64,000 nt of DNA from the NCBI GenBank assembly GCA_008690995.1, contig VRMN01000009.1, positions 310,001-374,000 on the forward strand. The letters are read 5' to 3'. Below the pieces are notes generated by a model. That model had not been told where the DNA came from. It did no database searches and saw only the letters and a list, made by a program, of their open reading frames with translations. This stretch comes from Porphyridium purpureum (Eukaryota > Rhodophyta > Bangiophyceae > Porphyridiales > Porphyridiaceae). Positions 20,273-30,560 of this stretch are shown piece after piece (positions within the stretch are counted from its first letter, which is position 1; every line of letters begins with the position of its first letter). Position numbers and translations under genes: made by a program.

Positions 20273-20888
20273 CCGGGCAAGCTGGAAACGAGAAAGGAGG
20301 AAAGGAAAAAGAATTAAAGAGAGGACATTTCTCGTTCGGCTTCTCGGACTGCGACTACGTGGGACGTCTTCCGCCATTTCGATGTCTTACTCCCACTGTC
20401 CTTGGGATGCAAGGAGAAGGAAAAAGCAAACCAAGATTCTCGTGGTTGTGGATGGTATGTTGTGCTCTACTGATCGGTTTGAAGCCGTCAATCTTACGAA
20501 TGAGGCCAGGCATAAATTAGTCCATCAAGATTTTGTTCGTAAACAAATATGACAGATCGATTGCCAGACTCCAAACACAGCCCTTTGATTTTGCCCGCGC
20601 GTATAACCCGAAGCCTATGAACAGAGGTTCCGGACAATTTAACGGGCATTTGCTTTGCAACGAAGGACGGAGCGTTGGGTTGAACGGCCCTCCCTACGTG
20701 CATGAGGTATTTCCAAAGGTCTTCATCCGCAGTATTTTCCGGTCGTGACGCCAGAAAATTTCTGCGCGTACGTAATATGTTAAGGAGCTCTGTTCCTGCA
20801 TTGGTTTATCTTGTGTCTGGCGTACTCATCTCTGCTGGAAACGGCGCCAAATCCTGTCCAGTGAAAAGGTGAGCGCCGCCGTCCTGGC
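20273..20888. other. Intergenic region
   Basis: 616 bases between convergent genes, more AT-rich than its surroundings. Nothing recognised. Confidence 0.5.
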
Positions 20889-22049
20889 TTATTCGGTGTC
20901 CTCCTGGATGGCAGCTAGGTTGAAACAATAATCGCCGCGATAAAAAACCATGTTCCGCCGCCGCGCAGCACGATAGGCATAGTCAGAAAACCCTCGAGGC
21001 GCCATCTTTGGTGCCGACGGGCTCTCTGTGCGCCATGACTCTTGACAATGCTCCACATCAGTGGCATTCTCTTTCAAATATTCATCCTCTGCGTCCAAAG
21101 CATGCAACCATGTGCTGTCATGTTGCATGTGGGTCCCTGCAGTGCGGCTGCGCGAAAGCAAATCCGGCGGGGACAAGAGAGTCCCTCCGGCCGGGCGTCC
21201 AGCGCTGGTCTTGCTCCGTTCCAACGCCTTCGCCATCAGGTTTGGGTACCGCTTTTGAACGTCTTCCTGGATCAACTCGTCTAGTCGAGCGACCAATACC
21301 GAACCGCTGATTTCGCCAACCCCTCGGGCGCGCTTGGGACCGATCTCGCCGGATGATTCCGTCGGTGATTGCTCCAATGTATCCTCGGATCCGGCTGAAA
21401 GACCAACACTGAATGGTGCCGCCGCTGGAGGGTCCAACGCGCTTGCCGCGCGGGGGCCAAGGCTCGGCGTTCCCGCCAGCGAAACCTTGGACGCTGAGTT
21501 GAGCGTGGACTGCGGATGTGACTTGCGCGCGAGCACATACTCGAACATCAAGTCGCGTGGCGGGTAGTCCATGACGCCATGCTTCTGCTCCAAAGTTCGT
21601 GGTACCGTCGGTGGGAGCTCATGTATCTCTAGCGCACTTTTGTGACGGTCTGTTGCCCCCGTCGGATGTTCCAGTGCGGAAACCGCGCTGCCCGAATTGG
21701 CGCTTTGTTCGTCCGGCTCCAAGGAAGACACCGTGTCCGAGCGCGAGATGCCCTGACTGCTTTGCACGCTCACAAAAATATTGGGCAGGTCTTCGGATGC
21801 GGCCAGCAAGCGATCCGGGGACGACGACCCGGTGTCGTCGTCGGTGTCATCTACTCGCTCCGGCGCTTGCTCCCGCACGCGCGCCTGTGCGTGCTCGCGT
21901 TCCGCGCGTGGCGCAAGGGCGCCCTGCTCCTCATGCGCCGAGGGGCCCTCTGCGTGCCGGTCGGAGCGTCTCATCTCATCCTCGCTCGCACGCGCGCGCG
22001 TCCCCCGTGCCCCGTTGCACCTCGGGGTGCCGCACTGTCGCGTGGCCAC
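20889..22049 (-). CDS. Hypothetical disordered protein
   Basis: An open frame of 386 codons with no family I recognise. The N-terminal 70 residues are charged (Arg, Glu, Asp), and the middle is rich in Ser, Pro, Ala and Thr. The C-terminal 90 residues look more conserved, with RLDELIQEDVQKRYPNLM, HALDAEDEYLKENA and FSDYAYRAARRRNMVFYRGD followed by YCFNLAAI. The last block, aromatic and basic, might be a short binding motif or a small fold. The frame is intact over more than 1.1 kb and fills the gap between convergent PFK and co-directional LRR genes, which supports a real gene. A Met at 21974 is an alternative start. Function unknown. Confidence 0.55.
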   Translation of the reverse strand: MATRQCGTPRCNGARGTRARASEDEMRRSDRHAEGPSAHEEQGALAPRAEREHAQARVREQAPERVDDTDDDTGSSSPDRLLAASEDLPNIFVSVQSSQGISRSDTVSSLEPDEQSANSGSAVSALEHPTGATDRHKSALEIHELPPTVPRTLEQKHGVMDYPPRDLMFEYVLARKSHPQSTLNSASKVSLAGTPSLGPRAASALDPPAAAPFSVGLSAGSEDTLEQSPTESSGEIGPKRARGVGEISGSVLVARLDELIQEDVQKRYPNLMAKALERSKTSAGRPAGGTLLSPPDLLSRSRTAGTHMQHDSTWLHALDAEDEYLKENATDVEHCQESWRTESPSAPKMAPRGFSDYAYRAARRRNMVFYRGDYCFNLAAIQEDTE

Positions 22050-22415
22050 ATCCGTCTTATACGCAGATTACACTCCCAAATGCCGCGTGGCCTGAGCAGC
22101 ACTGAACCCCCGCTCCAGATTCCGCACCGCACTTGCCGCGCAAACCATCCAATCCACAAGCCCAAATTCAATTTATTGCACAAACGCGCCGCGCCGCAGG
22201 CAAGTGGTTGCAGGTCGTGCCGTCACACACACACACACCATGCCCAGGGCGCCGAAGAGAGCCGTGCGAGCACAGACGCGGCCGCTGCCGAGTCGGCGCA
22301 CGCTCTCCGCACTGCGGCCTCGGCCCCACTCTCCGATGCGCATGAACCGGACGCTCTCGGCGCCTGCTGCACAGTCACGCAATTGCACACGGGCAAGCAA
22401 GCGACGCACGCCCGG

Positions 22416-23852
22416 TCACCCCAGTGCGACGCGCTCGTGTTTTTGATCGCTCGTCTCCCACACGATGTGAAGCGCCGGCCGAGCAAGCTCCGCTTTCCGG
22501 AGCAAGCACGCCCATTGCTCGTCGTCCCGGCTGCAACCTGGGTTACCGCCAAGCCCTAGCTCGATCAGGTTCGACAGCTTGTCGTCACACAGCGCGTTAA
22601 CCAGCCAATCTAGCTCGCTCAGACCAAGCCCACACGCACCCAGGTCGAGCACCCGCACGCTCGTGTTCGCCAGCGCATCATCGACTTCGTGTTGCTCGCG
22701 GGCCACAAGCTCAAGCATGTCGAGCGCGATCGCAGGATTATGAAAAGCCTGGATATCATGCAGCTGACCAGCGCGCAACAGGGCGAACAGCCCTGCGCTT
22801 GAGACTACATTGTGCTTGATGGCAAGCGTGCGCAACTGTTTGCAGTTTCCCGCGCCAATACGCGCAGCCAGTTTTAAAAGATCCTTGTCACCAAGCTCGG
22901 TACCGGAAACGCGCAGCACAGCGAGCACGGGCGCTTCGCGAGAAGTCGACTGCCAAGATTCCATCAGCCCGCGCGCAGCATTGACATTCGCGTCCAGGTC
23001 AAGCTCAACAAGGCGGCTCAACATATCCGCTTCGTGTATGACTAGCGAGGCGACACGCTCTTCACCCAAGCCGCAGCCAGCAAGCCAAAGCCGCTGAAGG
23101 CTCGGCATTCGTCGACATAAGAAGTCTACAAGTCGTGACCAGAGCCACTCTGGAAAAGTTCCAATTGCATTCGCGCGCAAATCGAGTTCAACAAGTTCAG
23201 GGCAAGATGATTGGAAGGTTGATAATGACCCGTACTCGTCTCCTTCGTCAGCAACTGAAATTTGGCCTGATATTTCACAATGCGCCAGTTGCAGTTTTTG
23301 AAGCGAGAACGTTCCAGCACCTAGCAGCCCTGCAAACCCGTCGACCATCACTGGATTCCGGCTAAGATTCAGGCTCTTTAAAGTGCAGCTCTCGTTCATC
23401 AGGAGAGCGGCAAGCTCTTGCGCGCCACTAGCGTCGATTCCTTTGTTTTCCAGGTCAAGTACACGCAATGCTGAATTGGTGTTGGCGCTGACGGCCGCCG
23501 CGAGCCGGCGCAGATTGACAGGAGGCTGGCCTAGTGTCTCATCACCCACGTTCAGCACTTCTATGCTAGTATTTTTCTCCAGCATGGAGCACAAGGCCTC
23601 GAGCGCCGTGGGAGATAGGTGCGTTCCGGCCATATTGAGCTCGCGCAAGTGCGATGCGTGAACCATGGCGTCGCACAAGCGCGTGATATCGTGCTCGGAC
23701 AAGTTCCGACTACGCAGGACGAGCAGAGCAGGGAGCGAGACATCGTTGCCTGCGATGCGCGCGCACCATGCTCCCAGCCACGCTTCCCGCTCAGCCGCGC
23801 TCTCGCGCCTGCCCCACGCCATCGCCAAGTCGCAACACACCAACCCCGGCAC
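22416..23852 (-). CDS. Leucine-rich-repeat protein, ribonuclease-inhibitor type
   Basis: A 478-residue protein made almost wholly of 28-29-residue repeats. Typical units read HLRELNMAGTHLSPTALEAL, ALRVLDLENKGIDASGAQEL and TLKSLNLSRNPVMVDGFAGL, the pattern of RI-like (NLR, RanGAP, tropomodulin) repeats. No NACHT, NB-ARC, kinase or membrane segment is present, so it is a stand-alone horseshoe, probably a protein-binding scaffold. RanGAP is unlikely because no acidic C-terminal tail or RanGAP-specific Arg loop is seen. Start codon choice: MPGLVCCDLAMAWG or the Met ten residues later. Divergent from the P4-ATPase with 305 bp between. Confidence 0.75.
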   Translation of the reverse strand: MPGLVCCDLAMAWGRRESAAEREAWLGAWCARIAGNDVSLPALLVLRSRNLSEHDITRLCDAMVHASHLRELNMAGTHLSPTALEALCSMLEKNTSIEVLNVGDETLGQPPVNLRRLAAAVSANTNSALRVLDLENKGIDASGAQELAALLMNESCTLKSLNLSRNPVMVDGFAGLLGAGTFSLQKLQLAHCEISGQISVADEGDEYGSLSTFQSSCPELVELDLRANAIGTFPEWLWSRLVDFLCRRMPSLQRLWLAGCGLGEERVASLVIHEADMLSRLVELDLDANVNAARGLMESWQSTSREAPVLAVLRVSGTELGDKDLLKLAARIGAGNCKQLRTLAIKHNVVSSAGLFALLRAGQLHDIQAFHNPAIALDMLELVAREQHEVDDALANTSVRVLDLGACGLGLSELDWLVNALCDDKLSNLIELGLGGNPGCSRDDEQWACLLRKAELARPALHIVWETSDQKHERVALG

Positions 23853-24157
23853 GCGACACCTCAGGATGCCGCGAGGTACACTGCAGAAGTATACTGTACC
23901 GCTTTAACGTGTACATCTAAGGTACATTTTTCCACTTGAGCGTTCCGCGCGCGCGCTCAGTTGGAGAAAAGGCGGAAACGGATGGAGTAGGAGGCGGAGA
24001 GGCTAGGAGGCGTCTTGCGCAGAGCAGACGGACAGGAGTTGAGCGCAGAGCGCCGTTCACCACGGGCCTGCAAGCGCCGGTAGGTCGAAAGCAATTGAGC
24101 AACTTGCTGCAAGCGGCTGGGCTCGCCGCAACGCGGCCTGGTTGATCATTTCGCGCG
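23853..24157. promoter_or_regulatory. Divergent promoter region (LRR / P4-ATPase)
   Basis: 305 bases separating two divergent starts. It must hold both promoters. No clear TATA or repeated operator is visible. Confidence 0.4.
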
Positions 24158-27100
24158 GTGATGAAGTGGCCAGAGTTGGGCACGGGCAAGCTCCTGTTGT
24201 GGAAGAAACAGAAGGCACCGGGCGACACAACCGAAGAGCGCGCTCAAGAGCAGCGGCGTGTAGAACTGAATGCGTTCAGGAACGTCCACGGTGACGCCGT
24301 AGACGATGCAGCTGCGCCCACGTACGAATTTCATCCGAACAATGCCGCGTTTGCCTCCAACTTTGTCTCCTCTACGAGGTACAAGTTCTGGTCATTCCCA
24401 TTCTTATTCTTTCGGGAACAATTCAAGCGTGTCAGCAATTGTTACTTCTTGGTACTCGCGATTTTGTCTGTGATTCCCATTTTTCAACTGGTCGAGGGAG
24501 CCGCATCGCTCGGCTTGCTCATCACTCTAGCAGTGGTGCTGGGTGTTTCGGCGTTGCGTGAGATTGTTGAGGACGCTAGCCGAGCACGAGAAGATCGGCG
24601 GCTAAACAACTCGCCCACGGCAATAGTTCGCGACCCCAGCGACGCGGAAACGAAACCTGACACAACATGGGCGGACGTGAGGGTTGGCGACGTCGTCAAG
24701 CTGCGGAACAGAGATCACGTACCGGCAGACATGGTCATTCTCTCCACTAGCTCAAGTGATGGTGTCATTTTCATTGAGACGAAAAATCTGGATGGAGAAA
24801 GCAACCTCAAGCGCAAGATGTGCAACAAGCAAGTTGCATCCACCTTCTCTAATCCGAGCGACATCCTGACGCGGCGTGCGTACATCGAGTGTGAGGCGCC
24901 AAACGATCGCTTATATCAGTTTTCTGGCTCGATGGTCTTTGAACAGCAGCATCCGGAGGATGCTAGCAAACCAGCTGAGTGGGCGAGGCTCACGCTCACG
25001 CAGGACCATATTGTGATTCGCGGAACGAGCATTCGGAACACGGACTGGGTGTACGGGTTGGTGGTGTACACGGGATCCGAGACAAAGCTTCTTCAAAACC
25101 AAAAACCGGCACAAATCAAAGTGTCACGCGTGGAGGCGTCCGTGAATCGTATTATCCTGGTTCCCATAGTTCTTGAAGTCTGCATTGTCATCTTGTTCAC
25201 AATTTTGTGGAGTACGCAGTGTACCAGTAACCCAGCAGAAGATTGGTACTTGACCGGTTTTGGGAGTACATTTGTGCAGACGGGCAACTGCGGCGTGGGC
25301 GAAGGCTTTGTGGTTTTTGTCAAGTATATTCTCATCTTTTCCTACATGGTCCCCATTCAGCTGTTTGTACTCCTGGAAATTGCGCGTGTATTTCAGCAGC
25401 TATTCATCCAGGCAGATTTTAAGATGCGCTACGACGGACAAAATATGCAGGTGCGTTCAGCAGCATTGAATGAAGAGCTTGGGATGGTTCATTACGTGTT
25501 TAGCGACAAGACAGGCACTTTGACGTCGAACGAGATGATTTTAAGGCGCGTTTCCCTGCGCAATGGCCGGATATTCTCCGTCGCTCAGCAAGGGGCTGAG
25601 GAAGAAGCACAGCCTGCACTTCTTACAGGTGACGATGGAGCGACTGTGCCTATGCCCACGTTACGGAGCCTTGTGGACTCTTTGATGCAGAAGGACCGAA
25701 GCTGCGTATTTGATGTGGACGCCACGACTGGGGCAGAAGAGGCGACCATGGCGTATGGTGCAGAATTCTTAAAAGTTCTGTCCTTATGTCATACTGTTGT
25801 TCCCGAGTCGTCGCTCAGTACCGGCAATGAGAAAGAGGACGAGAATGATGTCAAGCGAAACGGGTCTCGTACGGGTTCTGGTAACCTTTTACACACTCTT
25901 GCGTCACGTGGTGTTCGTTTCGGTGGCGTGACGAATGATGGAGCCACATTGCCCACCGAAGGCGCGGCAGCGGCAACAGAAGAAGCGAGCAGTAGCGTTG
26001 CGAATGACAGAAGCGACGCTGCGGTACCCGATTCGACACTTGTCGATATGGACGCTAACGTCTCGGGCGCTGGCGCTGCTGGTGCTTCAGGCCCCGTTGC
26101 ATATCAGTCATCATCGCCAGATGAAGTGGCTCTGGTCGTTGAGGCTGCGAATCATGAGTTTGAATTTGTTCATCGTACAAACGAGTTCATGCGTGTCTCC
26201 GTGGGTAAACAGAATTATGACTGGGAACTGCTTGGTGTGATAGAGTTTAGCTCGGCAAGAAAACGCATGTCTGTGGTAGTACGAGAGCCCAGCGACGAGC
26301 CGTGGACGCTGTCCTGCAAGCCTCTTTCGCAGGAGGCCCAAGTTTCGGCTGGGCCTGCGGTGCCATCCGGACGCAAAGTGAGGATGTACTGCAAGGGGGC
26401 TGATAGTATCATGCTGTCGCGCGTGGCCGAGCAGGAGAAGCAGGCAGCGCAGCAGATGATGCTGACGGTGGACGAATTCGCAGCGTGCGGCTATCGGACG
26501 CTCGTGATGGCGTACCGAGATCTCGATGAAGATTACTTTAGTGCATGGCTGGACCGATTGGCGATGTGCAACGCGTTGCCGAGCGGCGAGGACAAGGAAG
26601 CACAAATTCTTGCCTTGGAAGAGGAGATTGAGCGTGACTTTCTGCTGATTGGATGCAGTGCTATTGAAGACAAACTGCAGGACGGGGTTAGCGAAACCTT
26701 GGCGCGCATGAAGCAGGCCGGGATTAAGACTTGGGTGCTCACTGGTGATAAGCAGGGCACTGCCATCAATATTGGTATGGGATGCGGGCTCATGGATGAA
26801 TCGTACGAAGTCACGTTGATCAACGAGACAGACGAAGATTATACAGCTGCCCAGATTGAAAAAACTCTCGGTGTATGGAGGGCGAGGCTGCTGCTGCACA
26901 AGGAGCACGTCGAGTCGGATCGCGTTCGCCGTCGCGACAGCAATCAAAAGGCCGAGAGCACGACGCAACATATCAAGCAGCAGTTTTTCATGGACTCGGA
27001 TAAGGTTGTCGAAAGAGACGCGGTCATTGATCCTGGCAAGGAAGGTCGAAACAAATTTGCTCTGGTTATGGATGGACATACCCTCGAGTTTGCGGCCAGA

Positions 27101-28492
27101 GAACACATCCAAGAAAAATTTGTAGAGCTAGGCTCATTGGCGAACACTGTAGTCTTGTGCCGGGTGAGTCCGAAGCAGAAAGCCGAGGTAGTCGAGATGG
27201 TACGGCAATGGATGCCGGACTCGGTGACTCTCGCCGTGGGTGACGGTGCGAACGATGTCGGTATGATTCAGGCCGCCCACGTGGGCGTGGGCATTCGCGG
27301 CAAAGAAGGTGTCGAGGCTGTACTGGCGTCTGACTTTTGCATCGGACAGTTTCGTTTTTTGCAGCGCTTGATGCTTGTTCACGGTCGGTGGTGCTACAAG
27401 CGCTTGATCAAGCTTGTATATGCTACGATGTACTCGGCAATGCTGGTGGCCAGCATGGACTTTTACAATGGCTTTTTTATCCAGTTTTCCGGACAGCCGC
27501 TGATGGACCCTCTGCTACTTGGGCTTTACACAATTGTGTTTACACCGCTTCCGCTTTTAATTCTTGCGATCTGGGACCATGATGCTCCCCAAGAATACTC
27601 ACTCATGTTCCCTGAACTGTATCGAAAATCGCAGCAGCGCACACACTTGCGGTTTGGCAATTACTTGGCATGGATTGCGATGGCCATTGCTCAGACGTGT
27701 CTTATCTACTTTTGTCTCTACTCAAACTTTGGGAATAGCACGCAGGCAGGGCTCAACCTGGGCGTGGAGTCACTTGGCATTCTAGGCCTCGCGTGCATCA
27801 TTTTCACGTTTCATCTATTTACAGCGCTGCAAGTGGGCGCTTGGAACGTGTGGATGTTTCTGATTTGGGTGGTCTCCGGGACAAGCTATCTTTGGGTGAT
27901 CCTGGTCTACACGACGCCCTTTATCGCGAATGGTCTCAATCCCCCATATGTTCTCGTGGGAATTGATACGTGGAACGCCTCGTTCTCGTGGCTCAGCATG
28001 TTCATTATTCCCGTCATATGCGTGCTCCCGGCGTTCACAAGGAAGGCCGTGCGCAAGATCATGTATCCGCGCACAAAAGATCTAATCATTGAGCTCTCGC
28101 GCAAAGGTATCCGGCGCGAATCATTCGATCCCTCCGTGGTACCGCCGACCGAGCCACGCAAGCTGCCGCGCTTCATTCAGCGCGACGCAGACATCAAGCC
28201 GGCAGAGGTCAAATTGTTTAGCGAGCAGCACGACACGTTTCGTCGCGAGGTGTTGCGCGGCGAGTTCGTACCGCAGTACGAAGCAAAGAAGTTCCAAGCA
28301 CTTAAGCGACACGGCTCCGAGGGAGATATCAATGAGGTCGTTGACCTTGTTCCTGAGGAAGCGCCCAGATTGGCGCCCGCGCTGCCTCTACCACCGCAGG
28401 ATCAGCAACATCCGAAGAAACCGCGCCACATGCGCAACAAGAGCGACGGCGTAATCCTTAAGAACAGGCCCAAGTTTGACGATATGGTTTGA
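24158..28492 (+). CDS. P4-type ATPase, phospholipid flippase
   Basis: A 1444-residue ATPase that moves aminophospholipids from the outer to the cytosolic leaflet of plasma, Golgi or endosome membranes. The N-terminal part contains YKFWSFPFLFFREQFKRVSN before helix 1. The actuator loop has DGES near 212 (P4 form of TGES). The phosphorylation site is FSDKTGTLTSNEM near 449-461. The nucleotide domain includes SSPDEVALVVEAA and MYCKGADSIM. Hinge motifs are TWVLTGDKQGTAINI and VGDGANDVGMIQAAHVGVGI (near 1027). Ten membrane helices are visible, the last six ending near residue 1300. About 150 low-complexity residues form a basic, Pro-rich tail. A Ser/Ala/Glu-rich insertion (about 550-645) lies in the N domain. 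Its partner would be a CDC50 protein, not in this window. Confidence 0.95.
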   Translation: MMKWPELGTGKLLLWKKQKAPGDTTEERAQEQRRVELNAFRNVHGDAVDDAAAPTYEFHPNNAAFASNFVSSTRYKFWSFPFLFFREQFKRVSNCYFLVLAILSVIPIFQLVEGAASLGLLITLAVVLGVSALREIVEDASRAREDRRLNNSPTAIVRDPSDAETKPDTTWADVRVGDVVKLRNRDHVPADMVILSTSSSDGVIFIETKNLDGESNLKRKMCNKQVASTFSNPSDILTRRAYIECEAPNDRLYQFSGSMVFEQQHPEDASKPAEWARLTLTQDHIVIRGTSIRNTDWVYGLVVYTGSETKLLQNQKPAQIKVSRVEASVNRIILVPIVLEVCIVILFTILWSTQCTSNPAEDWYLTGFGSTFVQTGNCGVGEGFVVFVKYILIFSYMVPIQLFVLLEIARVFQQLFIQADFKMRYDGQNMQVRSAALNEELGMVHYVFSDKTGTLTSNEMILRRVSLRNGRIFSVAQQGAEEEAQPALLTGDDGATVPMPTLRSLVDSLMQKDRSCVFDVDATTGAEEATMAYGAEFLKVLSLCHTVVPESSLSTGNEKEDENDVKRNGSRTGSGNLLHTLASRGVRFGGVTNDGATLPTEGAAAATEEASSSVANDRSDAAVPDSTLVDMDANVSGAGAAGASGPVAYQSSSPDEVALVVEAANHEFEFVHRTNEFMRVSVGKQNYDWELLGVIEFSSARKRMSVVVREPSDEPWTLSCKPLSQEAQVSAGPAVPSGRKVRMYCKGADSIMLSRVAEQEKQAAQQMMLTVDEFAACGYRTLVMAYRDLDEDYFSAWLDRLAMCNALPSGEDKEAQILALEEEIERDFLLIGCSAIEDKLQDGVSETLARMKQAGIKTWVLTGDKQGTAINIGMGCGLMDESYEVTLINETDEDYTAAQIEKTLGVWRARLLLHKEHVESDRVRRRDSNQKAESTTQHIKQQFFMDSDKVVERDAVIDPGKEGRNKFALVMDGHTLEFAAREHIQEKFVELGSLANTVVLCRVSPKQKAEVVEMVRQWMPDSVTLAVGDGANDVGMIQAAHVGVGIRGKEGVEAVLASDFCIGQFRFLQRLMLVHGRWCYKRLIKLVYATMYSAMLVASMDFYNGFFIQFSGQPLMDPLLLGLYTIVFTPLPLLILAIWDHDAPQEYSLMFPELYRKSQQRTHLRFGNYLAWIAMAIAQTCLIYFCLYSNFGNSTQAGLNLGVESLGILGLACIIFTFHLFTALQVGAWNVWMFLIWVVSGTSYLWVILVYTTPFIANGLNPPYVLVGIDTWNASFSWLSMFIIPVICVLPAFTRKAVRKIMYPRTKDLIIELSRKGIRRESFDPSVVPPTEPRKLPRFIQRDADIKPAEVKLFSEQHDTFRREVLRGEFVPQYEAKKFQALKRHGSEGDINEVVDLVPEEAPRLAPALPLPPQDQQHPKKPRHMRNKSDGVILKNRPKFDDMV

Positions 28493-28547
28493 TTTTGTCA
28501 TCCAAGAAGGGTGTCTTTGAATCATACGTATGCGCGCGTGCGTCTAG

Positions 28548-29102
28548 TCACGGTCGCAAGGAATGCTGCAATGTGTTGCTTGGGCGACCGGCACTGTCAC
28601 CCGAATGGCCGAGACTATTTCGCGCTGCCACTGCATGAACATGCTGCATACATGCAAAACGCACAGTTGCTAGCAAGTCTTCGAGCAGCGTGCGCGCGCG
28701 CTGGACGAGCTCGTCTGGATCCTCGGCGCGAACGCGCAGGCCAAAGTGCAGCGGCTCACGCGCGGCTGGGTGCGCACCGACGCCGCGAACCTCGACAAAG
28801 AGACCGGTCCACTCACGGACAAACTTGAGGTATGCTTTGTCCGGCCCTCCTGAGATAAAAGTGACCAAGTCCATTCCGCTCCCACACACATTCGGCACGT
28901 TCTCCATGCCAGTCATCCATACCTTCTCCAGTCGGAACGGCCGGTGTGCACTGTACGCCCTGTCGCGGAGGCGACTTCCAGCCATGCCTTGACTCCAAGC
29001 ACGGGTCTGTGCTGCGACTGGTTCTGCCTCGCGCGGTTTCTGCTGCAAGCGAGACCAGTGCTCGATGACACCAGTCCACGCAGGGCTCCTGCTCCCCGGC
29101 AC
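28548..29102 (-). CDS. KH-domain protein related to KHDC4/BLOM7
   Basis: A 184-residue protein. Residues about 58-145 resemble the KH domain of the KHDC4 (BLOM7)/RIK group: KVWMTGMENVPN, ISGGPDKAYLKFVREWTGLF, VEVRGVGAHPAAREPLHFGL, and an ending LVQRARTLLEDLLATVR. In the family this fold binds RNA, and KHDC4 acts in splicing. The nucleic-acid-binding GxxG loop is altered here (GGPDKAY), so binding may differ. The N-terminal 55 residues are variable; MAGSRLRDRAYSAHRPFRLE may be the true start. No other domain. Its stop is 55 bp from that of the P4-ATPase, and its start is about 160 bp from the divergent sulfurtransferase. Confidence 0.6.
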   Translation of the reverse strand: MPGSRSPAWTGVIEHWSRLQQKPREAEPVAAQTRAWSQGMAGSRLRDRAYSAHRPFRLEKVWMTGMENVPNVCGSGMDLVTFISGGPDKAYLKFVREWTGLFVEVRGVGAHPAAREPLHFGLRVRAEDPDELVQRARTLLEDLLATVRFACMQHVHAVAARNSLGHSGDSAGRPSNTLQHSLRP

Positions 29103-29269
29103 ATCGTCCGGACAAATCCCGCCGCGGCAAGCACAGCGCTAAACGAATCGACTTATCGGTTCATCCTGAGCCGCTTCCGGTTTTGAGTTGGAAAAGGTGC
29201 GCGTGCTTCGACTGGAAAACGTGAGCAGGTCACTGCTTTGATTTGCGTTCTGTGTGTGCCGCGGAGAGA

Positions 29270-30370
29270 ATGAACGGTGAGGCCGCCGCGTTTCTCGTGC
29301 TGCAGCCACTTAGTCGTCCCCTGGCAGCCGCGCGACGACGCATGAGCCGTCCCGTTGCGACCACGATTCGCCGCTTCACAAGGATGGCACTTGCGCATTC
29401 CGATCGGTCGGCGCTGGTGGACCTCGCGTGGCTTAAGAAGCAGGACGCGCGCAGTGCCAAAATCCTGGACGCTTCGTGGTGGATGCCAAATGTGCCCAAG
29501 GACAAGCGCTACTCGGAAGATGAGCTGCAGGGTTTCCAGCAGAAACTGCAGCAGCACCTACTGCACAACCAGAGCGGCATTCAGCGCTTCGACATCGATG
29601 TGGTCAAGGACACGACGAACACCCTGCCACATATGCTGCCGACGCTCGAGCAAATGGCAAATCACCTAGCACATATGGGGCTTTCCAGTCCTGAAGACGA
29701 CGTTATTGTGGTATACAGCACAAACGGATTTGTCGCAAGTGCCAGATGCTGGTGGATGCTGCGCGCCTACTCGTTTCAGAATGTATTTGTGATTGACGGC
29801 GGAATCGATCCCGAGAAAGACTTGCTCGCATCCGCGTCGTCTGGAGAGGCACCGGCAGCTGGCACGTCTGACGCAGATTTGTTGCCTCTGGAAGATCGAG
29901 AGAAAGCGCTGAAGGCCACCATGAAGTTCCGCCCTGAGCTGGTGTGGAACAAGCAGGACGTGCTTCATTTTGTCGCCGCCAAGGAGAAGAGCCCTGAAGG
30001 CGAGAAGATTTTTCTTCTCGACGCCCGATCGGAAGGACGCTTCAAAGGTACTGAACCAGAGCCTCGTGCAGGACTCGCCAGTGGCCATGTCCCGGGATCT
30101 TTTTCGGTTCCGTTCCAGGCGGTGCTTCAGAGCAACGGAAAGATGAGGCGTGGTGCCGCCCTGCGCGAGGCGTTTGCTTCCACAGGTCTGTTCTCTGATG
30201 ATGCGACGGGTGCCGTATCATCCGCTTCGATAAGTTGTACGTGCGGGTCGGGTGTCACAGCTGGTGTAGTTGCGCTTGCTCTTCATGAGGCGGGACTCCC
30301 TGACGCTTCGGTGTACGACGGTAGCTGGACCGAGTATGGAGCAGACGCTAGCTGCCCCAAGGAAGTCTGA
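29270..30370 (+). CDS. 3-mercaptopyruvate/thiosulfate sulfurtransferase (tandem rhodanese)
   Basis: About 366 residues with two rhodanese domains. The N-terminal inactive one has LVDLAWLKKQDARSAKILDA, IQRFDIDVV (family RRIPGAxFFDID), LPHMLPTLEQM and DVIVVYSTNGFVASARCWWM. The C-terminal one has FLLDARSEGRFKGTEPEPR, GHVPGSFSVPF and the persulfide-forming loop CTCGSGVTAGVVALAL (near 323-338). The CGSGVTA loop is the form found in mercaptopyruvate sulfurtransferases, as opposed to CRKGVTA in thiosulfate enzymes. It moves sulfur from 3-mercaptopyruvate to thiols or cyanide. The N-terminal 40 residues are Ala/Arg-rich with few acids, suggesting an organelle presequence (mitochondrion likely). Confidence 0.9.
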   Translation: MNGEAAAFLVLQPLSRPLAAARRRMSRPVATTIRRFTRMALAHSDRSALVDLAWLKKQDARSAKILDASWWMPNVPKDKRYSEDELQGFQQKLQQHLLHNQSGIQRFDIDVVKDTTNTLPHMLPTLEQMANHLAHMGLSSPEDDVIVVYSTNGFVASARCWWMLRAYSFQNVFVIDGGIDPEKDLLASASSGEAPAAGTSDADLLPLEDREKALKATMKFRPELVWNKQDVLHFVAAKEKSPEGEKIFLLDARSEGRFKGTEPEPRAGLASGHVPGSFSVPFQAVLQSNGKMRRGAALREAFASTGLFSDDATGAVSSASISCTCGSGVTAGVVALALHEAGLPDASVYDGSWTEYGADASCPKEV

Positions 30371-30560
30371 CAGGCGACGCGGTGTTCCGTATCATCGCCA
30401 CTCAGTAAATGTCATTTGTTCGTCGGTTTGGCCTTCACGTTCAAGCCAACGATAGTCGCGTCAGCGTAGAATAACCCGGTGGATCAAGAAACGCGGCGAG
30501 GGACAGAAAGTCACAGGGAGTGGGGCGTTGCAGTTGTCTGAATGCTGCCTTTTATGGAGA

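Noticed and set aside
26111-27112. 333-codon minus-strand ORF
   Set aside because: Lies wholly antisense to the P4-ATPase in a region of conserved motifs; its own product shows no family. Shadow of codon bias.
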